From assembly GCF_002964705.1 (NCBI RefSeq), contig NZ_PQCD01000033.1:553757-617756 (forward strand): a stretch of DNA of 64,000 nt, in the 5' to 3' direction. The translations under genes were made by a program, and so were the position numbers. Below, piece by piece: positions 17,895 through 25,970 of this stretch; the stretch's first letter is position 1; every line of letters begins with the position of its first letter. Under the pieces are notes generated by a model that was not told the DNA's origin, did no database searches, and saw only the letters and a list, made by a program, of their open reading frames with translations. The stretch is from Pseudoalteromonas sp. T1lg75. GTDB lineage: Bacteria; Pseudomonadota; Gammaproteobacteria; Enterobacterales; Alteromonadaceae.

Positions 17895-18980
17895 TTACAG
17901 TCCTCGCTCTTTGTGCCAAGGACGGACCTGCATGCCTTCTTGCAGATAATGCACACCGGCGGCAACCACTTGCTCACCAGACTCAATGCCGGAACGAATT
18001 TCAATGCCGTCGCGGTGTAATTGGCCGACCACCACGGCGCGTTTATGCACCTGTTTGGTGTCCTTATTGTATACCCAGACATAGCTATTGCCTTCGGTGT
18101 CTTGTTTTGGATCTGAGAACACCGCCTCGGCGGGCAGTTTATGCCAGGCTTTCACATCCTTGGTGATTTTGCTGACATCAATATACACATGCCCGGTCAT
18201 ACCCGCGAGCAGGTTAAAGTCTTTGGGCACCGGTAGCGAAAAGACCACCTTGTAGGTCAGGGTAGCGGGATCGGCCTGGGTGTCGTATTCCTTGATGGTG
18301 AGCTTGTAGGACTTATCGGGAAAACCGTCGAAGATCACCGTGGGTTGATACAGGGTGTCTTTATTGACTCGGGCGACCAGTTTCTCCGGCACCTGAATTT
18401 CCACATCCATTAAATCACGGGTTTCCAGACGTAAAATATTTTGCTTGGCCTGAATGTTTTCAAAGTTCTTTACGAACACCTTGGCGACGGTGCCGGCAAA
18501 GGGCGCCCGCAATTCGGAATTCTCAAGATTGGTTTTGGCGATATTAAAGGCCGACTCGGCTACCCGAGCGTTAGCCACGGCCTGATCGAGCTCGGCGCGG
18601 CTGGCAATGTTTTTGTCGAATAAGGCCTGCACGCGCTGCAATTGTGAGGTTGCCAAGTCGTAGCGAGCCTTGCGTTCGTCATATTGCAGTTGGAAGTCTT
18701 CGGGATCGAGTTTCGCCAGTAACTCACCTTTTTCTACTTGCTGGCCAGCCAACACGGGAAACTCAAGGAGTTCGCCGTTAACGCGAAATGCAAGATAAGA
18801 GCCTTGGTGGGCCACCACTTCCGCGGGAAAACTGCGCATCATGCTTTCATCGCTTTTACCTACGGTGAGCAGTTTAACCGGGCGGATAGGCGCGCTCTGC
18901 TCAGTTTGCTCGGCTGGTTCGCTGCAGCCGAAGAGGGCTGTGCAAAGGGCCAGCGTGGTGATAGAAAGAATACGCCGCAT
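17895..18980 (-). CDS. RND efflux periplasmic adaptor (membrane fusion protein), lipoprotein
   Basis: 361 residues linking the RND pump to an outer-membrane channel. The signal MRRILSITTLALCTALFGC carries a lipobox. The lipoyl/biotinyl half-motifs are VNGELLEFPVLAGQQVEKGE (about 67-86) and APFAGTVAKVFVKNFENIQA (about 158-177). Between them is a helical hairpin with LATSQLQRVQALFDKNIASR. A beta-barrel and membrane-proximal domain follow, ending in GIESGEQVVAAGVHYLQEGM. It is the first gene of a two-gene operon with the permease. A divergent LysR gene (start 19096) is the probable regulator. The 115-base intergenic region is AT-rich. Confidence 0.92.
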   Translation of the reverse strand: MRRILSITTLALCTALFGCSEPAEQTEQSAPIRPVKLLTVGKSDESMMRSFPAEVVAHQGSYLAFRVNGELLEFPVLAGQQVEKGELLAKLDPEDFQLQYDERKARYDLATSQLQRVQALFDKNIASRAELDQAVANARVAESAFNIAKTNLENSELRAPFAGTVAKVFVKNFENIQAKQNILRLETRDLMDVEIQVPEKLVARVNKDTLYQPTVIFDGFPDKSYKLTIKEYDTQADPATLTYKVVFSLPVPKDFNLLAGMTGHVYIDVSKITKDVKAWHKLPAEAVFSDPKQDTEGNSYVWVYNKDTKQVHKRAVVVGQLHRDGIEIRSGIESGEQVVAAGVHYLQEGMQVRPWHKERGL

Positions 18981-19095
18981 AAATTCTAGACTCCCTGTTA
19001 GTGGTTGAGATTGTGGCCATTATTGCTACACAGATTACTGTAGGATAAGATAAAATTAAAATTATAAATATCTTTAAACAAGATTAGTTTTACTT

Positions 19096-19980
19096 ATGAA
19101 GTTGGCGTGGCTCCAGGTTTTAGACGTGCTTTCACGCAGTCGCTCATTAAGCGAAGCGGCTGAGCGTTTGCACAAGACCCAACCGGCATTGACCATGACG
19201 GTAAAGAAAATTGAAGAAGCGGTAGGCTTTGCGGTGGTCGACCGCGGCGGGTACCGTTTTTCTCTGACCGAGCAGGGGCAGGCCTATTGTCGCCGTGCCC
19301 AGTACCTGCTGCGCGATTTACAGGAACTCAGCGAATTTAGCAGCGAACTAGCCAATGGCAACGAGCCCTTGTTTCGTTTGAGTTACGAGCAGGTGTGTGT
19401 CGGCGAAGAGCTCAGTGCCATACTCAAATCTTGTTATCACGAATTCCCTCATACCGACTTTGCCATCGACAGCGGTAAGCGCTTCAGCGCCTTGGAGCAG
19501 GTGAACAGTGGCAAGTCGGATTTAGGCATAGGCCCTTGGTTTGATATTTTCCATGCCACCGGCGATTTAGAAAGTATTCCGGTGGGAGAGATCCAAGTGG
19601 GGCTGGTGGCCTCGCCTCGGCTTATTAGTGAACCAAGGCTGAGCTACAAGCGTTTGCAGCAATATCCCTGTGTGGCCATGTATGAAAGCGATATGCCTTT
19701 TGAACACGGGCGCATGCCGTTTTTAAATCAGGTGGCCAAGCTGAAAATAGATGACACCTTTGCGCTGCGCTCACTCTTGCTCAATGGCGCCGGCTGGGCC
19801 TTAATGTGCTTGGATTTGTGCCAGCAGGAAATCGACTCCGGACAATTACAGGTGTTGGAACTGACCGACAGAGAGCACTCCTTTAGGGCGCAAATTCGCG
19901 CCTTTCGTCGTCATTCGGCGCACCACGGCCCGGTGGCGCGTAGTCTCTGGCAACGTTTAGAGGAGCTCGCCAATGGATAA
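19096..19980 (+). CDS. LysR-family regulator, divergent from the RND operon
   Basis: 294 residues. The N-terminal winged helix LSRSRSLSEAAERLHKTQPA is followed by LTMTVKKIEEAVGFAVVDRG, the standard LysR DNA-binding half. A periplasmic-binding-like effector domain covers residues 90-290. LysR genes transcribed away from an efflux operon usually control it; the inducer is unknown. Its 3' end overlaps the next gene by 8 bases (19973-19980), so the repair-related ATL gene shares its transcript. Confidence 0.9.
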   Translation: MKLAWLQVLDVLSRSRSLSEAAERLHKTQPALTMTVKKIEEAVGFAVVDRGGYRFSLTEQGQAYCRRAQYLLRDLQELSEFSSELANGNEPLFRLSYEQVCVGEELSAILKSCYHEFPHTDFAIDSGKRFSALEQVNSGKSDLGIGPWFDIFHATGDLESIPVGEIQVGLVASPRLISEPRLSYKRLQQYPCVAMYESDMPFEHGRMPFLNQVAKLKIDDTFALRSLLLNGAGWALMCLDLCQQEIDSGQLQVLELTDREHSFRAQIRAFRRHSAHHGPVARSLWQRLEELANG

Positions 19981-20275
19981 AAAAGCCATGATCTATCAGG
20001 TGGTGGCGGCCATTCCCAAGGGCCGTGTGTGCAGTTATGGGGAAGTGGCAAAAAGGGCGGGCTTACCCGGTTATGCCCGGTTTGTTGGCCATACCTTGAA
20101 AACACTGCCCCCTGGTTCGCGCCTGCCCTGGTACCGAGTACTCAACAGCCAGGGTAAGATTTCTTTCCCCCCGGGGAGTGATGGCTTTATGCGCCAGCAG
20201 CAGGCGCTGTTGGCCGAAGGCGTGCTGGTGAGCAATGGCAAGGTCAGTATGGCCACCTTTGCCTGGAAGCTATAA
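19973..20275 (+). CDS. atl: Alkyltransferase-like DNA-repair protein (MGMT family without active-site Cys)
   Basis: 100 residues corresponding to the DNA-binding C-terminal domain of O6-alkylguanine-DNA alkyltransferases. It shows the helix-turn-helix GRVCSYGEVAKRAG and the Arg-finger region ARFVGHTLKTLP. The active-site motif is PWYRV instead of PCHRV, so the acceptor Cys is replaced by Trp. That is typical of ATL proteins, which bind alkylguanine and recruit nucleotide-excision repair rather than removing the alkyl group. It is translationally coupled to the upstream LysR gene. An internal ATG at 19988 is an alternative start. Confidence 0.9.
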   Translation: MDKKAMIYQVVAAIPKGRVCSYGEVAKRAGLPGYARFVGHTLKTLPPGSRLPWYRVLNSQGKISFPPGSDGFMRQQQALLAEGVLVSNGKVSMATFAWKL

Positions 20276-20278
20276 TCC

Positions 20279-20905
20279 CTAGATCACATACAAGTAGATG
20301 GCGAGAAAGTGGCACAGACAAGCGGCCAGCACGAAGATATGCCAAACGGCATGGCTGTACTGGCGGTGCTTAGCGCTGTAGAACACAGTGCCAACACTAA
20401 ATATGACCCCACCCAGTACCAGAAGCCAGAGCGCCGGTCCAGGCAGTGCCAGATACAAGGGGTAGACAAAAGCCAGTGCTATCCAGCCCATGATCAAATA
20501 GGTGGCCAGTGACACTCGTGGGCGTGGCACCTTGGCGCAGAGTTTAAATATCACCCCGAATAATGCTAAGCCCCAAATACAAAACATACCCGCCCAGGCC
20601 CAATAGCCGCCCAGTGCTACCAGCAAAAAGGGCGTGTAGGTTCCGGCAATCAGTAGGTAAATGGCACTGTGATCGAGTTTCTTTAAAATGGCCTTAATAC
20701 TGCTGCGACTGATGGCGTGATAGCAGGTAGAGCTGACAAACATCAATATTAAACTGGCACCGTAAATGACCGAGGAGATGGTCGCCGTGGTGCTTTTGCT
20801 GATCACTAACATGGCCACAAGCGCGCCCAGGGCTAACAGGGCGCCGAGTCCGTGGCTAAGCCAATTTATTTTTTCTTCTGCGGCAGAGTAGGTGCTTATT
20901 TGCAT
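20279..20905 (-). CDS. trhA: Hemolysin III/PAQR-family membrane protein
   Basis: About 208 residues, seven membrane helices. Family signatures: EKINWLSHGLGALLALGALV near the N-terminus, FVSSTCYHAISRSS at about 70, and LDHSAIYLLIAGTYTPFLL at about 90. A C-terminal HAVWHIFVLAACLCHFLAI holds the conserved His residues that bind metal in PAQR proteins. TrhA homologues affect membrane fluidity homeostasis. The start at ATG 20903-20905 (MQISTYSAAEEK) is preferred. An upstream in-frame TTG at 20938 would add 11 residues without family support. It is convergent with the ATL gene, with only 3 bases between stops. Confidence 0.88.
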   Translation of the reverse strand: MQISTYSAAEEKINWLSHGLGALLALGALVAMLVISKSTTATISSVIYGASLILMFVSSTCYHAISRSSIKAILKKLDHSAIYLLIAGTYTPFLLVALGGYWAWAGMFCIWGLALFGVIFKLCAKVPRPRVSLATYLIMGWIALAFVYPLYLALPGPALWLLVLGGVIFSVGTVFYSAKHRQYSHAVWHIFVLAACLCHFLAIYLYVI

Positions 20906-21200
20906 AGGATTCACTTTGCAATGGCTCAATGGGTACAAACCTGACTATAACGATTGAGCGTACACATGTACACCGAAATTATCCGGTAATTTACTGTGGT
21001 CAAAAAAACAAAACATGCTGTTAAAAGCGCTATTTATTAGTCATTTTTATTTGATTGGTTTTTAATCGCCATTCAGGGTGTTCGTTTAAACCCTTAAAAA
21101 ACAATTAGATAAAAAATATTTTTATCCTGGCACAACCTTTGAAATAGATATTGCGACTAACTTAATGACACGTTAACAGGAACACCACAGGACAACCATT

Positions 21201-21473
21201 ATGAATACTTTTACTAAAGCTGCAATTGTAGCAGCAACGTTAACCCTTAGTATGGGCGCCCATGCCAACAGCCTAACCGATGATATTGAACGAGCGGTTA
21301 AAGACGCTGCAAACGAGGCCTTTGCAACATTAATCAGTACGCAAAAAGCGTCACTGCGTGAAGCCACTCAGGCCTTGTTTGAGAGCAGTGTACAAGAGCA
21401 GCAAAGTCAGGGTGAAAATAAATCACAAGCGCAACCTAAAGCGCAAAAACAAGGTGATGACAATGACGCTTAA
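21201..21473 (+). CDS. Small secreted Gln-rich protein of unknown function
   Basis: 90 residues. A signal peptide (MNTFTKAAIVAATLTLSMGA, cut after AHA) precedes a predicted amphipathic helix, NSLTDDIERAVKDAANEAFA, and a polar tail rich in Gln, Lys and Ser ending GDDNDA. I do not recognise a family. It overlaps by 11 bases a 36-residue membrane-protein frame starting at 21463, suggesting a two-gene unit. It lies 330 bases upstream of the ECF sigma promoter in the same direction, but nothing shows it belongs to that regulon. Confidence 0.65.
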   Translation: MNTFTKAAIVAATLTLSMGAHANSLTDDIERAVKDAANEAFATLISTQKASLREATQALFESSVQEQQSQGENKSQAQPKAQKQGDDNDA

Positions 21474-21573
21474 TTTGGCACTGCTAGGCTTGATGTTATT
21501 GCCCGTTGCCAGCTTATTCGGCACTTACCTGGGCTTAAGCTTCTGTCGTCAACTCGGTTGGTGGGCTAAGTAG
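21463..21573 (+). CDS. 36-residue single-span membrane protein, overlapping the upstream gene
   Basis: MTLNLALLGLMLLPVASLFG begins a hydrophobic helix through about residue 27, followed by a short basic/aromatic tail CRQLGWWAK. ATG 21463 has AAGGTG at 21451-21456 as ribosome-binding site and overlaps the upstream gene's end (21473), a typical coupling arrangement. In-frame ATG 21457 is an alternative. No family recognised; too short to be certain it is a gene. Confidence 0.5.
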   Translation: MTLNLALLGLMLLPVASLFGTYLGLSFCRQLGWWAK

Positions 21574-21956
21574 TACCTACCACCGAGTCTTTTTACGCAA
21601 ACCCGTTTTAGGTTTTAGACGCCCCCGGGCGATTTTTATGGTGACTGCTTGCGGCTTTATACAGCGCTTTCGTCAAGCCTTACTCACTTCCCTTAGTAAC
21701 CTCTCTACTTATTGATTATTAACAATAAACATGGACATTTTTGTCTATAGCCTTTGCTCAATCTGCGCTTCTCCCCCATACTGATAAGTATCTAAAAATT
21801 AAGTGATCCATTGCTCGTCAGCGGACGTATTGGTCGCTATCAAGTCTTTTAATGAGATAGCAGATGGCCTTGCAAATAGCGTCCAACGCCCCGAATCGGC
21901 GGCAATACTCACTGCTTTCCCACAAGGTGGAAGAAAGCCAAGGTGAAGGACAGAAC
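21574..21956 (+). other. Intergenic/leader region before the ECF sigma operon
   Basis: 383 bases. The first part after 21573 contains no strong terminator. From 21804 it holds the TGATCC/TATTGG promoter element (separate entry), giving a 5' leader of about 115 bases before the sigma gene ATG. An in-frame ATG at 21864 would extend the sigma factor by 31 residues but has no ribosome-binding site. Confidence 0.5.
21804..21833 (+). promoter_or_regulatory. Candidate RpoE/ECF-type promoter (TGATCC-N18-TATTGG)
   Basis: TGATCC (21804-21809) and TATTGG (21828-21833) are separated by 18 bases. TGATCC is the known -35 element recognised by Rhodobacter sphaeroides RpoE, the sigma factor controlled by ChrR; the -10 there begins with TA. 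The position, about 120 bases before the sigma gene start, fits autoregulation of the rpoE-chrR operon. Seen: the motif. Known: the consensus. Inferred: its use here. Confidence 0.65.
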
Positions 21957-22514
21957 ATGATGTCGTCAACCGAGCATCTAAGTGATGCCTTGGTCAAGGT
22001 AGCCGTTGATCGCGATAAAACCGCGTTTGCCAGCTTGTTTCGGTATTTTGCGCCAAAAATTAAGCGCTTCGGCTTTAAGCAGTTTAATAATGAAGCGGCG
22101 GCCATGGAATTGGTGCAGGACACCATGACTGCGGTTTGGCGCAAGGCGCACTTGTACCATCCGGACAAAGGAGCAGCAACCACCTGGGTCTATACCGTCA
22201 TGCGCAACGCGTCGTTTGATGCGCTTCGCAAGATGCGCAGTAACAAGGAAGACAACCTGAGTGAGGATATTTGGCCGACCTTGCAAAGCCCCGAGCCGGA
22301 ACAATTTGACGACCACCTGGAAACTCAGTTGTTACTCAAGCACCTGGACAAACTGCCACACGCCCAGCGCGAGGTGGTCAAAGGCGTCTATTTTCAAGAG
22401 CTCTCACAAGAGCAGTTGGCACAACAATTAGGCGTCCCCGTGGGCACCGTGAAATCGCGGTTGCGATTGGCTTTGGCTAAGCTTAGAAATTACCTCGGAG
22501 CAGAGCATGATTAA
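21957..22514 (+). CDS. rpoE-like: ECF sigma factor of the RpoE/ChrR (ECF11-like) group
   Basis: 185-residue RNA polymerase sigma factor. The region 2 core is LFRYFAPKIKRFGFKQFNNE to VQDTMTAVWRKAHLY, with the -10-binding helix ATTWVYTVMRNASFDALRK. Region 4 is LSQEQLAQQLGVPVGTVKSR followed by LRLALAKLRNYL, which reads the -35 box. The start at 21957 (or 21960) follows GAAGGA at 21945-21950; the longer frame from 21864 lacks a ribosome-binding site. It overlaps the ChrR-like anti-sigma gene by 8 bases. By analogy with Rhodobacter the factor is held inactive by ChrR and freed by singlet oxygen or organic peroxides. Confidence 0.93.
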   Translation: MMSSTEHLSDALVKVAVDRDKTAFASLFRYFAPKIKRFGFKQFNNEAAAMELVQDTMTAVWRKAHLYHPDKGAATTWVYTVMRNASFDALRKMRSNKEDNLSEDIWPTLQSPEPEQFDDHLETQLLLKHLDKLPHAQREVVKGVYFQELSQEQLAQQLGVPVGTVKSRLRLALAKLRNYLGAEHD

Positions 22515-23202
22515 GTATCACCCCAACTCAGAATTACTCTTGCAATATGTGCAAGGGGCGTTACCTGCCTCCATCAGTGTTGCTATAGCCGCGCACCTGG
22601 AGTTATGTGCTCACTGCGCCGAACACACAGAGACTCTTGAAGGGCAATGTGCTCACAGTGCATTTGCAGATGAACAAATTGAAGCGTCGGCTTTGGAGCA
22701 CGCGTGTGAGCAAAGCCAACTCCAGGATGAGCTGGGCGACGAGTACGCGGCCATGCTTGCAGACATCACCGCCGACGATCTGCGCGATGATTTTAGTATC
22801 GCCAGCTCCAAGGAGCTACGCTTTGGCGATAAAACCATCACCTTGCCGCGGGCCTTGAGCCATATCGGCATGGGTCGCTTTATGCAAGCGGGCAAACTGG
22901 CGCGCTCTCGCCTGGAACTGGACGAGGGCAGTATGCGCACCAGCCTGTTGTACATCGCTCCAGGCGGCACTATTCCTGAACATACCCACACTGGGTTCGA
23001 GCTGACCTTGTTGCTCGATGGCAATTTTAGCGATGAGCAGGGGACTTATGAGCCTGGCGATTTTATGTGGCTTGATCACCGACATCAGCATACTCCGTAC
23101 ACAGAGCACGGTTGTTTGTGTCTGGCGGTGGTGAACAGTGCGCTGCACTTCAATAAGGGCCTGAGCAAATTATTGAATCCTATTGGTGAGCTGATCTACT
23201 AA
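22507..23202 (+). CDS. chrR: ChrR-family zinc-binding anti-sigma factor with cupin domain
   Basis: 231 residues. The N-terminal ZAS domain binds zinc through His5, His30, Cys34 and Cys37 (motif HLELCAHC). This is the same arrangement, shifted by one, as His6/His31/Cys35/Cys38 of Rhodobacter sphaeroides ChrR. The C-terminal cupin (about 100-220) keeps a second metal site: His159, His161, Glu165 in PEHTHTGFE and His195 in HQHTP. In the characterised homologue the ZAS domain sequesters the sigma factor, and the cupin is needed for the singlet-oxygen response. Position right after, and overlapping, the sigma gene confirms the pair. All ligands present, so it should be functional. Confidence 0.94.
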   Translation: MIKYHPNSELLLQYVQGALPASISVAIAAHLELCAHCAEHTETLEGQCAHSAFADEQIEASALEHACEQSQLQDELGDEYAAMLADITADDLRDDFSIASSKELRFGDKTITLPRALSHIGMGRFMQAGKLARSRLELDEGSMRTSLLYIAPGGTIPEHTHTGFELTLLLDGNFSDEQGTYEPGDFMWLDHRHQHTPYTEHGCLCLAVVNSALHFNKGLSKLLNPIGELIY

Positions 23203-24152
23203 TGAACCAAGACATTAAAATTGGCATCAGTGCCTGTTTAAGCGGCGAAAAGGTACGCTTCGATAGCGGCCATAAACGGTCTAACTTTTGTATGGATGAG
23301 CTGGCCAGGCATGTTCAATACGTGCCTTTTTGTCCCGAGGTTGCCATTGGTCTGCCCATACCCAGACCCACGATCAGGCAGGTGCGTAAAGGAGACGTCA
23401 TCACAGTGTGTCGTCCCGATGGTACGGGTGATGTGGGCGATAAACTGACCGAGTACGGTCAGCGTATCGGCGCCAAATATGGCTCTGAGCTCGACGGTTT
23501 TATCTTTTGTGCCAAAAGTCCGAGCTGCGGCATGGAGCGTATTAAGGTGTTTAACGAAGAGGGAACCGGCAACACCGCCGAGGGCGTGGGCTTTTTTGCT
23601 GCCCAAATAATGGCAGCAAACCCCTTACTGCCCTGTGAGGAAAATGGCCGCCTCAATGATATGCACCTGCGTGAAAATTTCGTTATGCGCGTTTATGTGT
23701 ATCACAGCTGGCGTCAATTGTGCCGCGAGCCCTTGAGCGTGCACCGGCTGACGCGCTTTCACGGCATGCACAAGTATTTGTTGATGAGTCACAATTACCA
23801 GGCCTATCGGGATTTGGGTCGACTGCTTGGGCATCATCAAGGTGAAGGGCTGGAGTCCATCGCCGATCAATACATCAGTGGTCTGATGGCGGCGTTGAAA
23901 AAGCCGGCCAGTCGCAAGGCGCACACCAACACCCTGATGCATTTGCAGGGTTACTTTAAGCGTCACCTCAGTAAGGGCGAAAAAGAAGAGTTGCGTGCTG
24001 CCATCGAGGATTATCGCCAAGGCTTGGTTCCCTTGTATGTGCCACTGACGTTATTGAAACACCAGCTTAACGTGCATCCCAACCCCTATTTGGCACAGCA
24101 GGTGTACTTCAATCCTCACCCCAATGATTTAAAACTAAGATACGGGATCTAA
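23202..24152 (+). CDS. DUF523-DUF1722 two-domain protein (TudS-like plus YbgA-like)
   Basis: 316 residues. The N-terminal DUF523 domain (about 1-150) has conserved Cys12 (SACLSG), Cys44 (PFCPE), Cys103 and Cys109 (CAKSPSCG), as in TudS thiouracil desulfurases, which use a [4Fe-4S] cluster. The C-terminal DUF1722 domain (about 190-305) contains RFHGMHKYLLMSHN, as in E. coli YbgA, whose gene sits beside the photolyase gene phr. Here too the photolyase gene follows directly (TAATG overlap at 24152). This suggests a role in dealing with damaged or thiolated bases, which is inference. It joins chrR by a one-base TAATG overlap. Confidence 0.9.
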   Translation: MNQDIKIGISACLSGEKVRFDSGHKRSNFCMDELARHVQYVPFCPEVAIGLPIPRPTIRQVRKGDVITVCRPDGTGDVGDKLTEYGQRIGAKYGSELDGFIFCAKSPSCGMERIKVFNEEGTGNTAEGVGFFAAQIMAANPLLPCEENGRLNDMHLRENFVMRVYVYHSWRQLCREPLSVHRLTRFHGMHKYLLMSHNYQAYRDLGRLLGHHQGEGLESIADQYISGLMAALKKPASRKAHTNTLMHLQGYFKRHLSKGEKEELRAAIEDYRQGLVPLYVPLTLLKHQLNVHPNPYLAQQVYFNPHPNDLKLRYGI

Positions 24153-25549
24153 TGACACCTCTTTTTTGGTTTCGGCGCGATCTGCGCCTATTTAGTAATG
24201 AAGCACTGATAGCCGCTCTCGAACAAGGTGCCGAGCATGCGGTTTTTTTTGTCACCGAACAGCAATGGCAAGCACATGATATGGCACCCATACAGCGTGA
24301 CTTATTGTTGCGTCGGGTTGATTACCTGGGTCAGCAACTGAGTGACTATGGCGTGCAACTGCATGTATTGGCCGTCCCCGCGTTTGCCGAGGTGCCATCG
24401 GCGTTAATGGACCTATGCCAAACCTTGTCTTGTAGCAGTGTATATGCCAATCGCGAGTATGAAGTGAATGAGCGCGCAAGAGATCAGGCTTGCGTTGAAG
24501 TCGCGGCGCAGATGGATGTGGCATTTCACTTGTTTGATGGTGATGTGATTGCCCCGCCGGGCACGGTCACGACGCAAAATAATGAGATGTTTAAGGTGTT
24601 CACGCCCTTTAAACGCCAGTGGTTACGGCAGTACGAATGCACTCAGTTTAGCTTACTCGCTTGGCCTCGCACTAAGACTCAAGGCCAATGGCAGCGACCC
24701 GAGTGCTTAACCGGGGATGGCAGCTCGCACAAGTGGCCGGTGGACGATGAGGCGCTTGCCGGAGTCGTCGAACGTTTTATCGCTGAGAAGTTACCGCACT
24801 ATAGCGAGGACAGGGATTTCCCCGCCATCAAAGGCACCTCCGGACTTAGCCCCTATTTAGCCCTGGGCATAGTGGGAATGAAGCAATTGTTGGTGCAATT
24901 GCAATCACGACATCCGGATATTCTGCAAAGCGCTAAAAGTAATTTGTTTAGCTGGGTGAACGAGCTGATTTGGCGTGAGTTTTACCGCCATTTACTGGTC
25001 GCCTTCCCACAGCTCTGTAAACATAACAATTTCAATACCAAGTATGACGCACTGCAGTGGCAGGATGATGACGCCGGATTTAAGGCCTGGTGTGAGGGCC
25101 GAACAGGTTATCCCCTGGTCGATGCGGCGATGCGCCAGTTACTGCGTACCGGCTGGATGCACAATCGCTTGCGCATGGTGGTGGCAAGCTTTTTAACCAA
25201 GCATTTGTTAGTCGACTGGCGTCGTGGTGAGGCATTTTTTATGCGACATCTGATCGATGGCGATCTGGCGTCCAACAACGGCGGCTGGCAATGGGCGGCA
25301 AGCACAGGATGCGATGCGCAGCCTTACTTTCGTATTTTTAACCCCATAACCCAGAGCAAACGTTTTGATCCGGACGGCGAGTTTATTCGTAACTATCTAC
25401 CAGAGCTAGAAAAGGTGCCGACTAAAGAGATCCATTTCCCGCACCAGTATATGGCAAAAGTGGGAGGGATTGATTACTGGCCGGCAATCGTCGATCACCA
25501 AAGTGCACGTGCGCGTGCGCTAGCAAGGTTTAAGGTTGAGCATGAGTAA
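24152..25549 (+). CDS. phrB: Deoxyribodipyrimidine photolyase (class I CPD photolyase)
   Basis: 465-residue flavoprotein that repairs cyclobutane pyrimidine dimers with blue light. The N-terminal antenna-chromophore domain starts MTPLFWFRRDLRLFSNEAL. The C-terminal FAD domain has SPYLALGIVGMKQL, WVNELIWREFYRHLLVAFP, the WMHNRLRMVVASFLTKHLL segment and the GDLASNNGGWQWAASTGCD motif with FAD- and DNA-contacting residues. Length matches E. coli PhrB (472). It overlaps its neighbours at both ends in the ChrR operon, placing DNA photorepair under the light-stress sigma factor. In Rhodobacter, phrA is a known RpoE target. Confidence 0.95.
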   Translation: MTPLFWFRRDLRLFSNEALIAALEQGAEHAVFFVTEQQWQAHDMAPIQRDLLLRRVDYLGQQLSDYGVQLHVLAVPAFAEVPSALMDLCQTLSCSSVYANREYEVNERARDQACVEVAAQMDVAFHLFDGDVIAPPGTVTTQNNEMFKVFTPFKRQWLRQYECTQFSLLAWPRTKTQGQWQRPECLTGDGSSHKWPVDDEALAGVVERFIAEKLPHYSEDRDFPAIKGTSGLSPYLALGIVGMKQLLVQLQSRHPDILQSAKSNLFSWVNELIWREFYRHLLVAFPQLCKHNNFNTKYDALQWQDDDAGFKAWCEGRTGYPLVDAAMRQLLRTGWMHNRLRMVVASFLTKHLLVDWRRGEAFFMRHLIDGDLASNNGGWQWAASTGCDAQPYFRIFNPITQSKRFDPDGEFIRNYLPELEKVPTKEIHFPHQYMAKVGGIDYWPAIVDHQSARARALARFKVEHE

Positions 25550-25970
25550 GCGCATTGCCGATTTTATCGCCATGTACCAGCGTCTAGATAAAGATAACCT
25601 GGCGTTACTCGATACGATTTATCACCAGGATATTCATTTTATCGACCCGCTCCATGAGCTGCATGGCCGCAACCAATTACATCAATACTTCGCCAATCTG
25701 TACGCCAATATCAAGGACTGTAGCTTTACCATCAGCGACAGTTTTGAATGCGAAGAGCAGGCTTTTTTGTATTGGACCATGGCCTTTAGCCATCCCCGTA
25801 TCAACGGTGGGCGCGAGGTGTTGGTAAATGGTCATAGCCTGCTGCGTTTTGAAGGTGAGCAAGTGATTATGCATCGCGACTACTTTGATGTCGGCCAGTT
25901 GCTTTATCGCAACCTGCCGGTGATAGGCGGTTTGATTAAGTTTATTGAAAAGCGAGCGAGCGGCGTATGA
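25542..25970 (+). CDS. SnoaL-like/NTF2-fold protein
   Basis: 142 residues with the conical alpha+beta barrel pattern of NTF2/SnoaL-like proteins: MYQRLDKDNLALLDTIYHQD, then FIDPLHELHGRNQLHQYFAN, then strands ending VLVNGHSLLRFEG. The start ATG 25542 has AAGG at 25532-25535; an upstream TTG at 25536 is less likely. Members act as small-molecule isomerases or binding proteins; the substrate is unknown. It overlaps the photolyase gene end by 8 bases and the SDR gene by ATGA. Its conserved place beside SDR, amine oxidase and Cfa genes points to lipid modification (inference). Confidence 0.85.
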   Translation: MSKRIADFIAMYQRLDKDNLALLDTIYHQDIHFIDPLHELHGRNQLHQYFANLYANIKDCSFTISDSFECEEQAFLYWTMAFSHPRINGGREVLVNGHSLLRFEGEQVIMHRDYFDVGQLLYRNLPVIGGLIKFIEKRASGV

